Shown here: piece after piece, positions 11,925-23,205 of the stretch
Layout of the letters: each line of letters starts with the position of its first letter
Numbering within the stretch: the stretch's first letter is position 1
Source of the DNA: Incurvaria masculella
Lineage: Eukaryota > Arthropoda > Insecta > Lepidoptera > Incurvariidae
Length of the DNA stretch: 64,000 nt
Assembly (NCBI GenBank): GCA_946894095.1
Contig: OX335645.2
Coordinates: 10,005,001-10,069,000 of the forward strand
Direction: 5' to 3'
Translations under genes and position numbers: made by a program
Notes under the pieces: model-generated
What the model saw: only the letters and a program-made list of their open reading frames with translations
The model's database searches: none
Told to the model about the DNA's origin: nothing

Positions 11925-11953
11925 GTGTGCTCAGTAGACACTACTGAGCACAC
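11925..11953. repeat. Perfect short hairpin
   Basis: GTGTGCTCAGTAG (11925-11937), a three-base spacer ACA, then the exact reverse complement CTACTGAGCACAC (11941-11953). It lies just outside the MITE. No poly-T tract or gene end is nearby, so a terminator role is not indicated. Confidence 0.75.
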
Positions 11954-13513
11954 TATGTGAGTATATTAGAGTACTTATAATATGGTGGTTGCGTTTTACG
12001 CAAACATTCGGCAACACAGTTGCAAGGCATGTTTTTCAAGTTAAAAGTTATGCACATCAGTTCACCTCATGCTTGAAAAAATCTTGAAACTGACTGTGAA
12101 GAAGGAAGTCTAAAATCATGTAGTATGTCTTATGTTAAAACCGGGCATTGTTTAACGTAATAATATTTAATAATTATTCGTTACTTATTTTTTACTTGCA
12201 AAGTTTCAATACAGTACAATTATCCATTATCTTAGTGCGATGTGCCTTGCTTGCAATTAATGTACAGCATTCAATTACAACACAATTCTAAAATACTTAC
12301 AAAAATTAGGACTACTATTGGGTATTAGAGGTTTAGGCTTTAATTTTGATTTTTCTTCATCTTATTCATGCATCAATTATTTATCCTTTTTTATTTAGTT
12401 TTTAAGGGGTCCCGTAATTTGAAAACCATTGTGCCGTCTGTTTATTGAATTTTTCGGATCTAACATTGGTCACTCAATATCATGTTTTTTTACAATTACT
12501 TTAATCTTGTCCGAACCATCTACATAGAAAAGTATGAAACTTAGTGTAGCACAGGAAGCGTGGTACATGGGAAAGCGCATGATCCCAGGGTGGCAAGCAC
12601 ACATTCATAGAAAGGATACACACGTTTGGAGAGACAAGACAAGGGGGTTAGCACAGAATAGGGTGTGGCGAGCTGCTCCACGTTGCGTTGTAGTGACTGC
12701 AAGGCAATACATCAAAATAAAAAAATATTCTGAAAGCAATCCTGTCGCACCGCGTCGTATGCCATCTTGTCTCGCCCTTGTAGTGCAGTTTGTGCCGTGG
12801 AATATATGTTGTCGCATTGCATCGCACTAGTGTGGTTCGGCTGAATGTGTTTGCATAAGTAAAACCAGAAAGTTTTCAATCTGCATCAAGGCAATAGGTA
12901 CCTATATATGTATCTAGGTTTATTAGATGAAATTGTATTTAATATTTAATCATAATTGTAGATTTTAAACTAAGGATGAAAAATATTTCTACTAAATTGC
13001 ATTTAACATTTAACCCATTCAATCATTATTAGTAGGTACATTACGTGCCAAAATTAAATGCTCCTTGCACGGACAAAAAATTGCTCTTGAGACAATAGAG
13101 TACACACGGGCACATTTAAGTTTGGCGCGAACTGTACATAACGCTTACACATTATCTTAAATTATAAGTATATTATTTTCATATTTTTGTTTATAGTGCA
13201 CATCCTCTGCAAGGCTTTGGCCTCTCTTGACCCCTTCGTCTTGAGGTGTGTTTATTTTAAACTTTACCTCATCACTAAAACACTTCAGGGATCATAACCA
13301 AATGTTTGTTTCTTATTTACATTAATTAGTCAATAAATATTTAACCCACCGGTATCATTTGCAGTTAAGCTTCTCTTGTAGGGGTCGTATTTTTATTTTT
13401 TTAATTGTATTCAGTGCATGCACATTTATAACAAAGATGATCTGCATACAAGAAAGTGTCGTTAGTTTAATTTTTTTGTTAGAAATTTAGTGAGCCTTAT
13501 CATGAAAATAAAA
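11954..13513. other. Unassigned AT-rich stretch
   Basis: Nothing recognisable. Short ORFs at 12534-12830 and 12605-12817 overlap on opposite strands and show no known motif. No inverted-repeat element was found here. Confidence 0.4.
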
Positions 13514-13693
13514 TACAGTAGTCCCTCGCTATAGTGCAGCTCGCTATACCTCGGATTTGGATATAACGATGAAGATTTAACTCAAATTTGATTCCCGGCA
13601 TTTTTAAGCATTTAAGCGCGCCGCTGGCTCCTCTCGCTCCTCTACCCACAATCAGAGATAACCGTACATGGTACAGACAATATTTGACAGCAT

Positions 13694-13888
13694 TTGTCTG
13701 ACCTAATGACTATAGAGAGCATTTGCATTGAAGGAGATGGAGAAATGCCTGACCATACTTCTGATGTGCCTCCTACTACAAAAGAGGCATTACAGGGTAT
13801 CGAGACAGTAATGAGATTGGTGAAATCGCAAGAAAAAGCGAACTGCATAAAAGTATTACGACTTGCATCACTTAAAGGGATACATTAA
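13694..13888 (+). pseudogene. Tigger transposase C-terminal remnant
   Basis: A 64-codon open stretch reads VPPTTKEALQGIETVMRLV, the acidic and leucine-rich tail typical of Tigger/jerky-type transposases. The catalytic core is absent. The nested MITE begins just after its stop. Confidence 0.6.
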
Positions 13889-13891
13889 ATA

Positions 13892-14248
13892 CAGAGACCC
13901 TTGTCCCAGCTGTCACCTAAATTGGCGTTTACAGCAAACCGATCGACTGGCGTTTTCAAATGCATGGAGAAATTGAAGAGCGCGCGCAGTGGGCGTTAAG
14001 CGAACTAATATTTGCGAGTCCGAGTTTGATTTGAAATCTTACTCACTGGCGCCGTAAATACGTCGACGTTGCCATTTACGCCGACTCCGCGTTTTCATAC
14101 AAATCGGAAGTCCGCGTTTGACTTTGACAGCTTGAAGAATTAAAATCACAGAATCTCTAGTAAAAACTTGTATGTAGTTTGACGTTTTTACGTAACTTCG
14201 AAGTTCCGTAAACGCCAGTTTAGGTGACAACTGGGACTAGGAGCTCTG
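13892..14248. mobile_element. MITE family B, copy 1, nested in the Tigger relic
   Basis: A 357-bp unit flanked by TA at 13890-13891 and 14249-14250. The inverted ends follow the family pattern CAGAGCTCCTAGTCCCAG, then TTGTCACCTAAATTGGCG. Other copies in the window are at 31047-31398, 42120-42477 and 50903-51257, with a half copy at 32909-33075. The interior carries the palindromic blocks AACGTCGACGTATTTACGG and CCGATCGACTGGCGTTTTC. Non-coding; TA duplication points to Tc1/mariner-type mobilisation. Confidence 0.92.
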
Positions 14249-14899
14249 TAGCTTAGTGTAAGCAAAAGAATATTACAGATTTTTAAATTGAGCTTATGTT
14301 AAATAAACAAGTTGATTGACAAATTAACTTAACAGGTTCATATATCATGCTTTTAAATTCAAAAAAAATTTTTTTTTTAGAAATTATATATGCGAGTCTT
14401 TCATTCTTAGGCACTAGATAAAATCTGTCTTGTAGTTGTCATTGGTCCGTTTTTTTTTTAATCTTGCGCTTTCGAAAAAAACATACCAAATATAACTAAT
14501 AAAAATATCTATGCAAATGTTATAAAATTATGTAAGTACAGAGAATATATGTCAATATAGGCATTTGTAGGCCATGAGATGGCGCAACAAGCGACGGTCG
14601 TGTGCCATTTTAAAGTTCCAACTTATCCAATGTTTGATTGATACCATGTGCCATCCATTACAGGTTACTTAAAAATATCGTTATATCTTCAGTATGTATT
14701 GTCTTTGGTTATAACTATGTAGAATGTTTCAGTCTATAGTGTGGGCCCACTTTACTGCCCCAAACCCGCATTATAGGGAGGGTCTACTGTATTCTATGTA
14801 TTGTGGTAATAAATTAAGTAACGATTCTTTATTCGAATGGTATGGATCCTACTTATGTGTGCATTAGGCGGGGTTATAGCTCAATCAAGTTATCATTTA

Positions 14900-16197
14900 T
14901 ACGAGGGTGGATCATAAAGTTTTTGGAATGACCATGAAAACAATGAAAATTTGATTGAAACTTAATTTTGTTTTCTACATAATCTCCTTCTAATTCGATA
15001 CACTTAGTATACCGCTTTTCTAGATTGATTATTCCATCCTTAAAAAAATATTGTTCATGAGCCTCGAAAAAGTCCTCCACAGCAGTCATGACCCCGTCGA
15101 TATTCTCGAATTTGGTTCCACTGAGATTTTCTTTCAATTTTAGAAATACATGGTAATCACCGGGGACTAACTCCAGTAAATATGGCATGTGCTCATAAAG
15201 GTCGGAGCCAGCATCACTGATTGCAGGGGGGGCGATTACAGATCTGTGAGCGGGCGCTTTGTTTTGATGATTCAGCACGCCGGACGTCAACTTTCCTCGT
15301 CGTTTTTCTTTAATGGTATCTCGCAATTTCACGATTAAAGCTGCCTAATATGAACCGGGAATTGATTAACCTTTAGGCAAGTAGGCAATTAGGAGAATTC
15401 CTTCAACCTCCCAGAACACAGAGGCCATAACTTTGCATGCAGTCGCAGCAACACGAAATTTCTTCATGGGAGGAGAAGACGGTCGTTTCCGGTACATGCT
15501 TTGTCGTTTTGTATCGGTATTGAAGTGGTGCACCCATGTTTCATCCATGGTTACAAAAATACCTAAGAAGAGTTCAGGATCTTCTTGAAAGATGTCGAGA
15601 TTCCGCTTAGAAATGTCAAGATGTTGCTTCTTGTTCTCGTCAGTGAGCATTCGTGGTACCCATCTTGCTGACACTTTTTTAAAGTTCAAAACATCTCTTA
15701 AATTTTTTTTACCGCTGCTATAACTAATCTTTAGGGTCTCTGAGAGGTGGTTTATTGCAACTCGTCTGTCTTCCAAGACATTTTTTTCCACTTTTTGGAC
15801 CTTTTCTTCTGTTAGGGAGGAGGACGGGTGTCCAGAGTGGGCGTCATTTTCACAGCTCGATCTGCTATGTTTGAAATCAGATATCCAGTAAGCAACGGGG
15901 GAATATGGTGGTGCATTGTCCCCTAATGGTTGCTGCATATCCAGAAAAAATCTTTACCAGAAATGTTTTTCAGAAACAGGTACTTTATAACCGCACACAT
16001 TTCGTTTTTCTCCATACTTCGTAATTTTTGGCGACCACTTAAATTAAAAATTAAATTTCTTAAGAACTTTAAACCACAGCTGAATTATATTTTACGTCAA
16101 TACACTACAATAGTGACTGGTCACTTTCATTACATACTACCCTCAAAATACCTGTTAGAAGTATGTGATTCCAAAAACTTTATGATCCACCCTCGTA
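14900..16197 (-). mobile_element. Second mariner element, decayed
   Basis: Terminal inverted repeats of about 30 bp begin ACGAGGGTGGATCATAAAGT at the left and end with the complement, ACTTTATGATCCACCCTCGT, at the right, with TA at both borders. The length of about 1.3 kb is typical. It belongs to a different mariner lineage from the one at 5183-6465, because both the ends and the protein differ clearly. Confidence 0.93.
14930..15938 (-). pseudogene. mariner transposase, frameshifted and catalytically dead
   Basis: The N-terminal part (15938-15366) and the C-terminal part (15332-14930) are in different frames. The first catalytic aspartate is present (VTMDETWVHHF), as is the third (LELVPGDYHVF). 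The middle one is lost: HQNKAPAHRS stands where mariner has HQDNAPAHRS. Spacing from that position to the third aspartate is 34 residues, so the alignment is sound. The last codons read into the terminal repeat because the original stop is gone. Confidence 0.9.
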
Positions 16198-16750
16198 CAA
16201 CTGTCACACTACCAAGTTTCATTCTGTCTATAGTGACACGAGGCTGACTAGAGCTAGTGTTTTAATACCTAAATTATGTGCAGTTGTAAACATAATTTAA
16301 GAATTCGATAAGCTCATAAAGGAGAATGCCCATTGCCCCATACATCTTGGGCCGCTAAAAATTTTAATGTCTATCTTCCAAACCAGTCTTATAACTAAAA
16401 AAATACTTTTCAAGTTTATGAATTATGAATTTTGAAGATCAAATTCATTGCCATTTTAAAGTTATTGACGAAATGCTGTTTTGAGGTTTTTTTGTTTTAG
16501 ATACACCAGAGAGCTCAGCCCAGAGCAAAATTCTCTAGTCCAAACGCAATAAAAAAATAACAGATTTTAATGTCTCTTTCCCTTCACATTGGTCCTAGGG
16601 ATAATTTTACATACATATTTACGCCTTTTTTTTCTCCCTTACCTGACGGAATGGCATGAAGCAGGCTACCCGAACACGTCTTGTGACAACAGAAGTACTA
16701 TGCGATGTTCTGTCCTTGTCCTTTTCATATTGTTAGTAGGAAAAGAAGTA

Positions 16751-19700
16751 CAGTCAAGTTACCATACTTGGGACAGTTTTGACTTTCACGCTTAAGATTT
16801 TAATAATTTGAAGTATTATAGAATTATGTAATTATATCAAAATGTTGGTGATAAAAACGGCCACTAGTACATATGGAGTCAAAATTTAAAAATTGTATTT
16901 AGAGAGAAAGAAAATTATTTTTGTTCTTGTCCCAAGTTGGGCCAAAGGATACTTATCTTGGGACACTGAGTATTTTTGCTTCTAAATGTTTCTCTGCCAC
17001 AGAATGGCCCAAATTAAAGCGTCTGATACGTAACTTGGGACATTTCTAATTTCCCTCGTAGGAAATATTTTGCATAAGCAGAATATTTTATGCGATATAC
17101 AATATTTCCTAAACCCTACCGATTCACTCGATTAATAGGCACGTTTTATTTCACAGTTTGTTCAAATATAATTTAAAGATTATGCTAATTGTATGTAAAT
17201 TAATATTATTTATAAATACCCATTCAATGCATTATTATTAAAATTCAAAATTACTGGCAGAATATGCACATCGCCAATCTTGGGACAATGTGTCCTAAGT
17301 TGGGCAAGGTTTGGAAGATAGTAGAACAAAAAAATACTTTACCAATCTGAAAACCTTTAATAAAAAGAAAAATTACACAAGATTTTTGTTTACGTCGTCG
17401 ACAAAATTTAAAAAAAAAGTAATACAATAACTAAAACGTAAATACCTAATAATGTGAGTGTTTAATCAATTTTAAACGTGTATCGACCTCGGCTTACAGT
17501 TGGATTTCCCAAGACTCTTACAATTTTATTAACATGTATGTTATCAGTATCTTCCACATTAGGGAATACGAAGATTGTTTTTGAACCTTTATAGTTTCTC
17601 AAAAAATTTATTTTATACGAGGTTCCAGAAATATCCATAACTTTTCCAACGAAAAGCTTCTGCGATTCTTTTTTGGATCCTTCATCGTATATCAGTTTAA
17701 TTAATACGAAGTCTTGTTCTTTGGCTATTTCATCAGTACATTCTTCATCCAGCGTTTTGCAGGTATTTTCAGAACATTGTAGAACTTCTTGCGAAGTTTG
17801 GCTGAGAGGATCTTCATTTTCGTGAATGCTTTTGTCTAGGAAAGACCCGCCAAGATTCAGACAGGGTGTGATCGTATCCAACTCTTGTTCTATGTCCTTG
17901 TCAAATAATAGAGAGAAGCTCGGATTTTCTGATGATGTATTATCGTGCAATGACATGTCGTCGCTGCTCAAATCGCTATCTGAGCTCAATTGTATTTTTC
18001 TCTTTGCCCTTTTTGGTTTATCTGTAGATGGTACGACAGACATGGCTTCGTCTATTGCTAAGGGATCTGTGTTGCACTTATCATTTTTCTTTCCACTCTT
18101 CCTGTTTACCTTCGGTGTAGATGTATTCAGGTTTTCGCATTGTTGAAATGAGTCTATTTCTTCTGCAAAGTTGCTTGTTTCTTCAATATCTATTTGTTCC
18201 ACTTTATTGTTTTCTTGTAATGTTCTCCTAAATTTTTTGTTCTGTGTCTTTTTATTATTAACATGCTTCATTTGTTTGCAGTCTTCGTTTTTCTTGAGTT
18301 GTTCTACTACTTCTACATTTGACAAGCTTTTTCCGGGTAAAACATCAATTTTCTTCTTTCTTGGAACTGTATTGGTTTCCTTCTTTCTTGTTTCTTGTAG
18401 AAAGTCCTCAAAAGACGCCATCCAGCGCTGCGCAGTACACTCAGTTGCTTCATGTGATAATTGCGGCATACGATCTAATACTTTGTTTTCATCTAGTGGG
18501 AATATTCCGCTCTTTTTAAAACCGGCCCTTAGATTGTCTGCGGACCTGCTGTCCAACTCATTCAACACTTTATTCAGGAGACGGGGAAATTGGTCCTTGC
18601 GCACGGAGCCTTTATATTTCAGTTTCCACGCCAACAGTTCCTGTCGCCAAACTGATTTCAGAGGACTGAAATAAGCAAGATCTAATGGTTGACATAGATG
18701 AGTACTATTCGGCGGCAAGTACACGAATCTTATATTGTGTTGAATACACAACTTTATAACTTTAACTGACAAGTGGCTAGCTAAATTATCCCCGATCACG
18801 ATTTTGGGGCCATCGATACTTGTGAGATACGGCAAAGCAATGGTTTCGAACCAGTCTTCGAATATATTTCCTTCGAACCAACCCGATTTCGACCTACTAT
18901 ATCTTGTCCCATTAGGGCCTCCTTCTGTCCAGCTATGATACATGTTGTCGCTTTTGTATACAACATAGGGAGCCAAAGCCACTCCTGAAGCTGTTCCAGC
19001 AAACATAACGGAGAAGGACGATTTCGTGAAATCGATTATTCTTTCAGGATACTTGCATTGTCTTCGCACGATTACTTTGTTGTTACCGGGGTTGTCCTGC
19101 ATGGAAGTCTCATCATAATTAAGTATAGCATTTGCAGATACGCCATCTAGTGTAATTTTCAACTCTGCAAAGTATTTTTTAATTATGTCCGGTGTGACCG
19201 CTGCCCTTGCGCGTTTAATGTTATGAGACATGCGCGTTTTCAGTAAATCGCTTTGTCTCTTTAAAAACAACTTGGCCCATTTGTGCCCGGGCATATTATT
19301 TTTGAAGGTGAGCTCTGAGACTCCTTTCTTGTCGAGGTACTTTTTGGCGATGCATCTCACATCAAAAGCAGTCAGTGGAAGTCCCCAATCAGCCGTGAGT
19401 GCCATACACTCAGTGAGTTGTTTCTCTTCTTCGTCTGTGAACACTGGTGGCCTACCGTATGGCTTTTGTTGTAGTCCTTTTACCTTGCGCTGTATGGAAC
19501 TTCGTGGGACGCCGTATGTTGTTTCGGCTTTCCGATACGACATTGAACCATTTTTCACAGATTCTGCAGCTTTACTTAGTTTATCGTCATTAAAATGACG
19601 ATATGCTCGTTTGCTCATGGTTATTTTGCCTGTCTGCAACAAAAAAACATGCTACATTTTAATTATATGTGAAATCCTTTGAACGGTCGTGAGCACCATT

Positions 19701-20293
19701 ACCTGCTTTACATAAGGCAGACCGGTGCCGTGTATAACGTATTATTATGTTAAGAAATTGGAGCGAGAGATAAATTCTCAATAATACCTATTTCTCCTTA
19801 CACCCAGCCGAATAAATACTTAATTTTCTACTCAACTTGGGACAGTGACTCAACTTGGGACACTCAGAACATAAATTAGGACAGTCGTCCCAAGTTAGGT
19901 GTAGTGATAAGAATTTAAGGAAAATCTCTTATGTCTAAAGAACTAAAACGATATTTGAACAATAATGAACACATCATCATGGATAACATATGTACGAAAC
20001 AATCTACGCTGTCAAAATTTTTCTTAGAGGTTATGTATTTGCCGTAACACATTAAGTTATTCGCTATAGCGCAATTCGTGAATTTCAAGCTCGGGTTTAA
20101 ATATGTATATTACTTACCTTGATTACATAGTCCCAGATATTTCCTCGTGAAATCGTCGTAGAATGCCTGATCACTCGCTACGTCTTTACGTTGGCCACTC
20201 AATGAACAAAACTGTCAGTGTTGCAATTGATATCAAAATAATTACCCATTTGTCTCAAGTTAGGCCAACGTCCCAAGATTGGTAATTTGACTG
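16751..20293 (-). mobile_element. Autonomous-looking pogo/Tigger-type transposon
   Basis: A 3.54-kb element with inverted ends CAGTCAAGTTACCATACTTG (left) and the complement of CAGTCAAATTACCAATCTTG (right), flanked by TA at 16749-16750 and 20294-20295. One long transposase gene lies on the minus strand. Both subterminal regions are rich in copies of ACTTGGGACA or its complement (for example near 16767, 16955, 17034, 17278, 19850, 19867, 19889 and 20270). These are likely transposase-binding or host-factor sites. Intact ORF, near-matching ends and a clean TA duplication suggest recent activity. Confidence 0.92.
17462..19618 (-). CDS. pogo-type DD35D transposase, intact
   Basis: A 718-residue protein starting MSKRAYRHF. 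Residues 6-50 are a Psq-type helix-turn-helix (SYRKAETTYGVPRSSIQ) and 55-135 a CENP-B-type DNA-binding region. The DDE core has D169 (NYDETS), D277 (IGDNLASH) and D313 (CQPLDLAYF), with 35 residues between the second and third. Then come a lysine- and serine-rich linker (about 400-620) and an unusual C-terminal segment of about 85 residues beginning FVLIKLIYDEGS, which looks like a small folded beta-rich domain. I chose the internal ATG over the upstream one because a splice acceptor (TTTTTTTGTTGCAG) lies just before it, which implies a 5' untranslated intron. It catalyses cut-and-paste transposition at TA. No stops or frameshifts were seen. Confidence 0.93.
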   Translation of the reverse strand: MSKRAYRHFNDDKLSKAAESVKNGSMSYRKAETTYGVPRSSIQRKVKGLQQKPYGRPPVFTDEEEKQLTECMALTADWGLPLTAFDVRCIAKKYLDKKGVSELTFKNNMPGHKWAKLFLKRQSDLLKTRMSHNIKRARAAVTPDIIKKYFAELKITLDGVSANAILNYDETSMQDNPGNNKVIVRRQCKYPERIIDFTKSSFSVMFAGTASGVALAPYVVYKSDNMYHSWTEGGPNGTRYSRSKSGWFEGNIFEDWFETIALPYLTSIDGPKIVIGDNLASHLSVKVIKLCIQHNIRFVYLPPNSTHLCQPLDLAYFSPLKSVWRQELLAWKLKYKGSVRKDQFPRLLNKVLNELDSRSADNLRAGFKKSGIFPLDENKVLDRMPQLSHEATECTAQRWMASFEDFLQETRKKETNTVPRKKKIDVLPGKSLSNVEVVEQLKKNEDCKQMKHVNNKKTQNKKFRRTLQENNKVEQIDIEETSNFAEEIDSFQQCENLNTSTPKVNRKSGKKNDKCNTDPLAIDEAMSVVPSTDKPKRAKRKIQLSSDSDLSSDDMSLHDNTSSENPSFSLLFDKDIEQELDTITPCLNLGGSFLDKSIHENEDPLSQTSQEVLQCSENTCKTLDEECTDEIAKEQDFVLIKLIYDEGSKKESQKLFVGKVMDISGTSYKINFLRNYKGSKTIFVFPNVEDTDNIHVNKIVRVLGNPTVSRGRYTFKID

Positions 20294-20937
20294 TAATTGT
20301 GAATTAATTATTTTGTGAATGAATTTCCTTTTAATTATTTAACAAGTATTTAACAATTGAAAAGTTTAATTTCGCATATGTTTCAATAAAAGATACAAAT
20401 GATTTCTAAGGGGCCTGGATTTGGGCATCCTCCTTTAAATTTTTGATAAATTTACAAATAATTCATATCTATGTAAATGTACAATGGTGGCAAATTTATC
20501 ATTAAACAAGAAAAATGTACAAAATATGCCTCAGTGTTTCTATAGGGCTTGAGAGCTGTGCGTGCGTTTTACTTTAACTGATGCACAATTAGAATATTAC
20601 TATCTTTACATAATTCCCTGCCTTCAGTAACGCAAAACTTCTTTAGCACCATTGTGATTTTAAACATGATAAAACGTATAAGCGACAGGAAAAAGAGACA
20701 AGCACATACACCTTTTCTTTAGGATTAAGCCTGCGAGAGAAGATTTGCAAGATTAGACGATCCGCAGCTGGTTGTTTGGGCCTAAACTAGCCAAAAGGCT
20801 TTTTTGCACAAAGACAATATCTCTATCATGACGGACACTGTTTTACTACATCAACACAGAAGACTATGAAATATTAAAAAACAATGCTACAAATATTTCA
20901 TTTTTGTAGTACTGAAAAAAGTGAGGTTATGCCACTA

Positions 20938-20962
20938 TTATTGTATTGTATTGTATTGTATA
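20938..20962. repeat. (ATTGT)n microsatellite
   Basis: Four to five tandem ATTGT units. The complementary unit ACAAT forms the 3' tail of the LINE fragment ending at 35396, so this may be the tail of a minus-strand LINE whose body is no longer recognisable. Confidence 0.6.
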
Positions 20963-22485
20963 TCATTTTGTCAAATTAGTAGACAAGCTACACTCATACA
21001 GGTATTTTTTTCTTATTTTAAGGCATACAGGCAAACATAGATTCAGCTTACAATTTCTGGCATATACCATCGTCAAATTTATATTTATATTATATATATT
21101 ATAATAGTCCACAAGAAAAAGTTCAGCACGGTCCTAGTCCACCATGATTGCACACACCGGTCAGAGTGTACTCTGATGCACGGTTTCCACAACACGAGTA
21201 CCATCATAGTGACCGCCAGAGTACATTACGTCAAGAGACAACTCTTATCGTCAAAACGCAGCGTATCATTGGAATTTTCGTGGTATGAAAGTAAGTTTTT
21301 TAAAATAAAAAAATAATCTTTTGTCATTCTGTTTTATTGACATATAAACACATTCCTGGTAAAAACCAATTGAACTTGTTTTTTTTAACCACCTATTATA
21401 GTATGCCGACGTTCACTGTTTTGTACTCACTCATAATGGCATAATTCAATACTTATCAAAAAGTTATAGCTAAATAAATTTTGTTCTACCTACAGGAACC
21501 TCATAGGGCATTTCAATATAATATAACCTTGGGTTCATACGAATTTGACAGAGTGGCGTTTCTCGTTTGTCTAGTGTCGAGACACAGGTTTTCCAATATA
21601 GTTTCATCAGTTTATTTATTTTATAGTTTGGTTTCAAAAATGTTCTTTAGGTTCCATACCGAAGAAACCGTAAGTATTCAAAATAAAGAAAACAGCTTAA
21701 TATCTAAATAATGAAACTAGTTTATACATTTTTATTTGTATATTTACTCTTAGTAACAGTATAAAATTCATGTGTAGGTATTCTTAACATACAAAGATAG
21801 GTATACTTTTGTTTTAAAAATCCCTACCCTACACTATAACATTGTGTTGGCTTCAGGGTGTTCAGACGCATACAACATTTCCAGTATACAATATACAAAA
21901 AATTAAAATATTTTCAGCAGTTCTGTTTATTCGTTTTGGTTTAATAAGCAGTCGTTTTACACAGTTGGATATCTTTCTCTTTTCCTTATTATTTCCTTAT
22001 AATTACAAAAAAAAACATGAATCTTGAAATGCGAAAAATGTTTTCGTTGTAAAAACTAGGGCTCAATTTTTCTGTTTGTATAATAAAACATTATATGTGT
22101 CAAAACACTCTTAAATGATGAAGACATAAAATTAGCTGTGAAATGAAATTTAAAACTAGTTGCATCACACTCGAACATATTGAAGGCTTAAACGCAAAAT
22201 AATCATAGTACGTCTTGAGGCCCCACGCCCATGTCCAACAGAGACGGCATCCTCTGCTTGTGAACACATTCACGCTTGACAGGTTTTTTTTATTGAGATG
22301 GATGGCTAATAAAAATTATAAATGCTTTATTTCAGGCAATTTTGCACCCATATGGTTATAAGTTTATAATAAAAGGTGTTATAATACTACATCCACCATA
22401 ATGAGATTAGCCCAACAAACCTTCCCTTTATGACCACTCCACGACTGTCAAAATCGTAACCGTCAGTCATTGAGGAAGGAAGGAT

Positions 22486-22690
22486 GGGAGTGGCAACAGA
22501 AACTAGTTTGTATGAGGGAAGCATAGCCACTTTGACATACAATGGGGGTTCGGGTTAGCGACACGTAAGAGCATTACAGAATGCTATTTAGTGCAACAAC
22601 CTTCGATGTTGCGCGTCCCGAACTAACTACACTCAGTGCATTTACACTAACTCGTGGCTATGCTGCCATCATACGAATTAGTTTGGTTGC
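22486..22690. repeat. Fold-back element, about 200 bp
   Basis: The left arm AACTAGTTTGTATGAGGGAA then GCATAGCCAC (22501-22530) pairs with the complement of GTGGCTATGCTGCCATCATA then CGAATTAGTTT (22654-22684), with a few mismatches. Likely a small MITE. Target duplications could not be fixed with confidence. Confidence 0.55.
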
Positions 22691-22982
22691 TTGTCCAGAT
22701 CTAGGAATAAGCAGACATATCAGCATGTTCAAGTAGGGAAATGTTTTGTAAAATACATTTGGTAAAATAATATTAGGTGCACGCCTCAGTTCTGTGGTTT
22801 TGCCCATGACCCATTAACTTTGACGTATCCTTTAGGTCAAGCGGCATCCCAGACACCCGAAAGTGACAAATAAGCAGTATTTTTTCTCATTAATGATCAA
22901 TTGGTTTTTATACCTAATTATGGAAAATATTTTACCGATAATGTAGTTTTTTTCACTGCTTTCTTTCAATTACGCGACTCAT

Positions 22983-23205
22983 ATCAATGTTTGCAACACA
23001 GATGAATAGTTAAATAAATGTATGTAGGTAAAATCTTAAACACTGTTAGTAGGTGGCATTGATTACGGGAGGAGGGACTGTAGAATTCCAAACTACGGGT
23101 ATACAGCAGGTGGCGAAATCTGGTTTTTTACTGGGCTCTATCTTTAATTAATGTGTCCTTGCTTCACGTCGATTATACATACATACATATCACATTCCTC
23201 ATATA
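22983..23205 (+). repeat. Dispersed repeat family R, copy 1
   Basis: Shares an ordered series of blocks with 38127-38352 and 61745-62042: GTTAGTAGG(T/A)GGCAT, TTACGGGAGGAGGGACTG, GAATTCCAAA, GGGTATACAGC, AATTAATGTG, and an end in TATACATACAT..ATCACATTCC. Non-coding. This copy lacks the middle part (a block ending CAATACCC) present in the others. Confidence 0.75.

Larger units (their letters stand above)
13516..14789 (+). mobile_element. Tigger/pogo relic with a nested MITE
   Basis: The left end CAGTAGTCCCTCGCTATAGT follows TA (13514-13515). The right end, TATAGGGAGGGTCTACTG then TA (14790-14791), is its imperfect complement. This is the typical Tigger-type terminal repeat. Only a C-terminal scrap of transposase remains, and a 357-bp family-B MITE sits inside. 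Much of the original element is deleted, so it is not autonomous. Confidence 0.8.
16318..20436 (+). mobile_element. MITE family A, copy split by a pogo-type element
   Basis: The outer ends AAAGGAGAATGCCCATTGCC (16318) and GGATTTGGGCATCCTCCTTT (to 20436) are the same two ends as in the uninterrupted copy at 11283-11902, in the opposite orientation. Removing the inner element and one TA leaves about 574 bp, close to the 620 bp of the intact copy. TA borders the outer ends here. This copy is the host of the nested transposon. Confidence 0.88.

Noticed and set aside
12534..12830. 98-codon open frame
   Set aside because: An overlapping frame of similar length exists on the other strand and neither has a recognisable feature.
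17826..18674. Plus-strand open frames of 100-170 codons
   Set aside because: They lie opposite the linker of the pogo transposase and read as Ser/Phe/Cys-rich shadow sequence.
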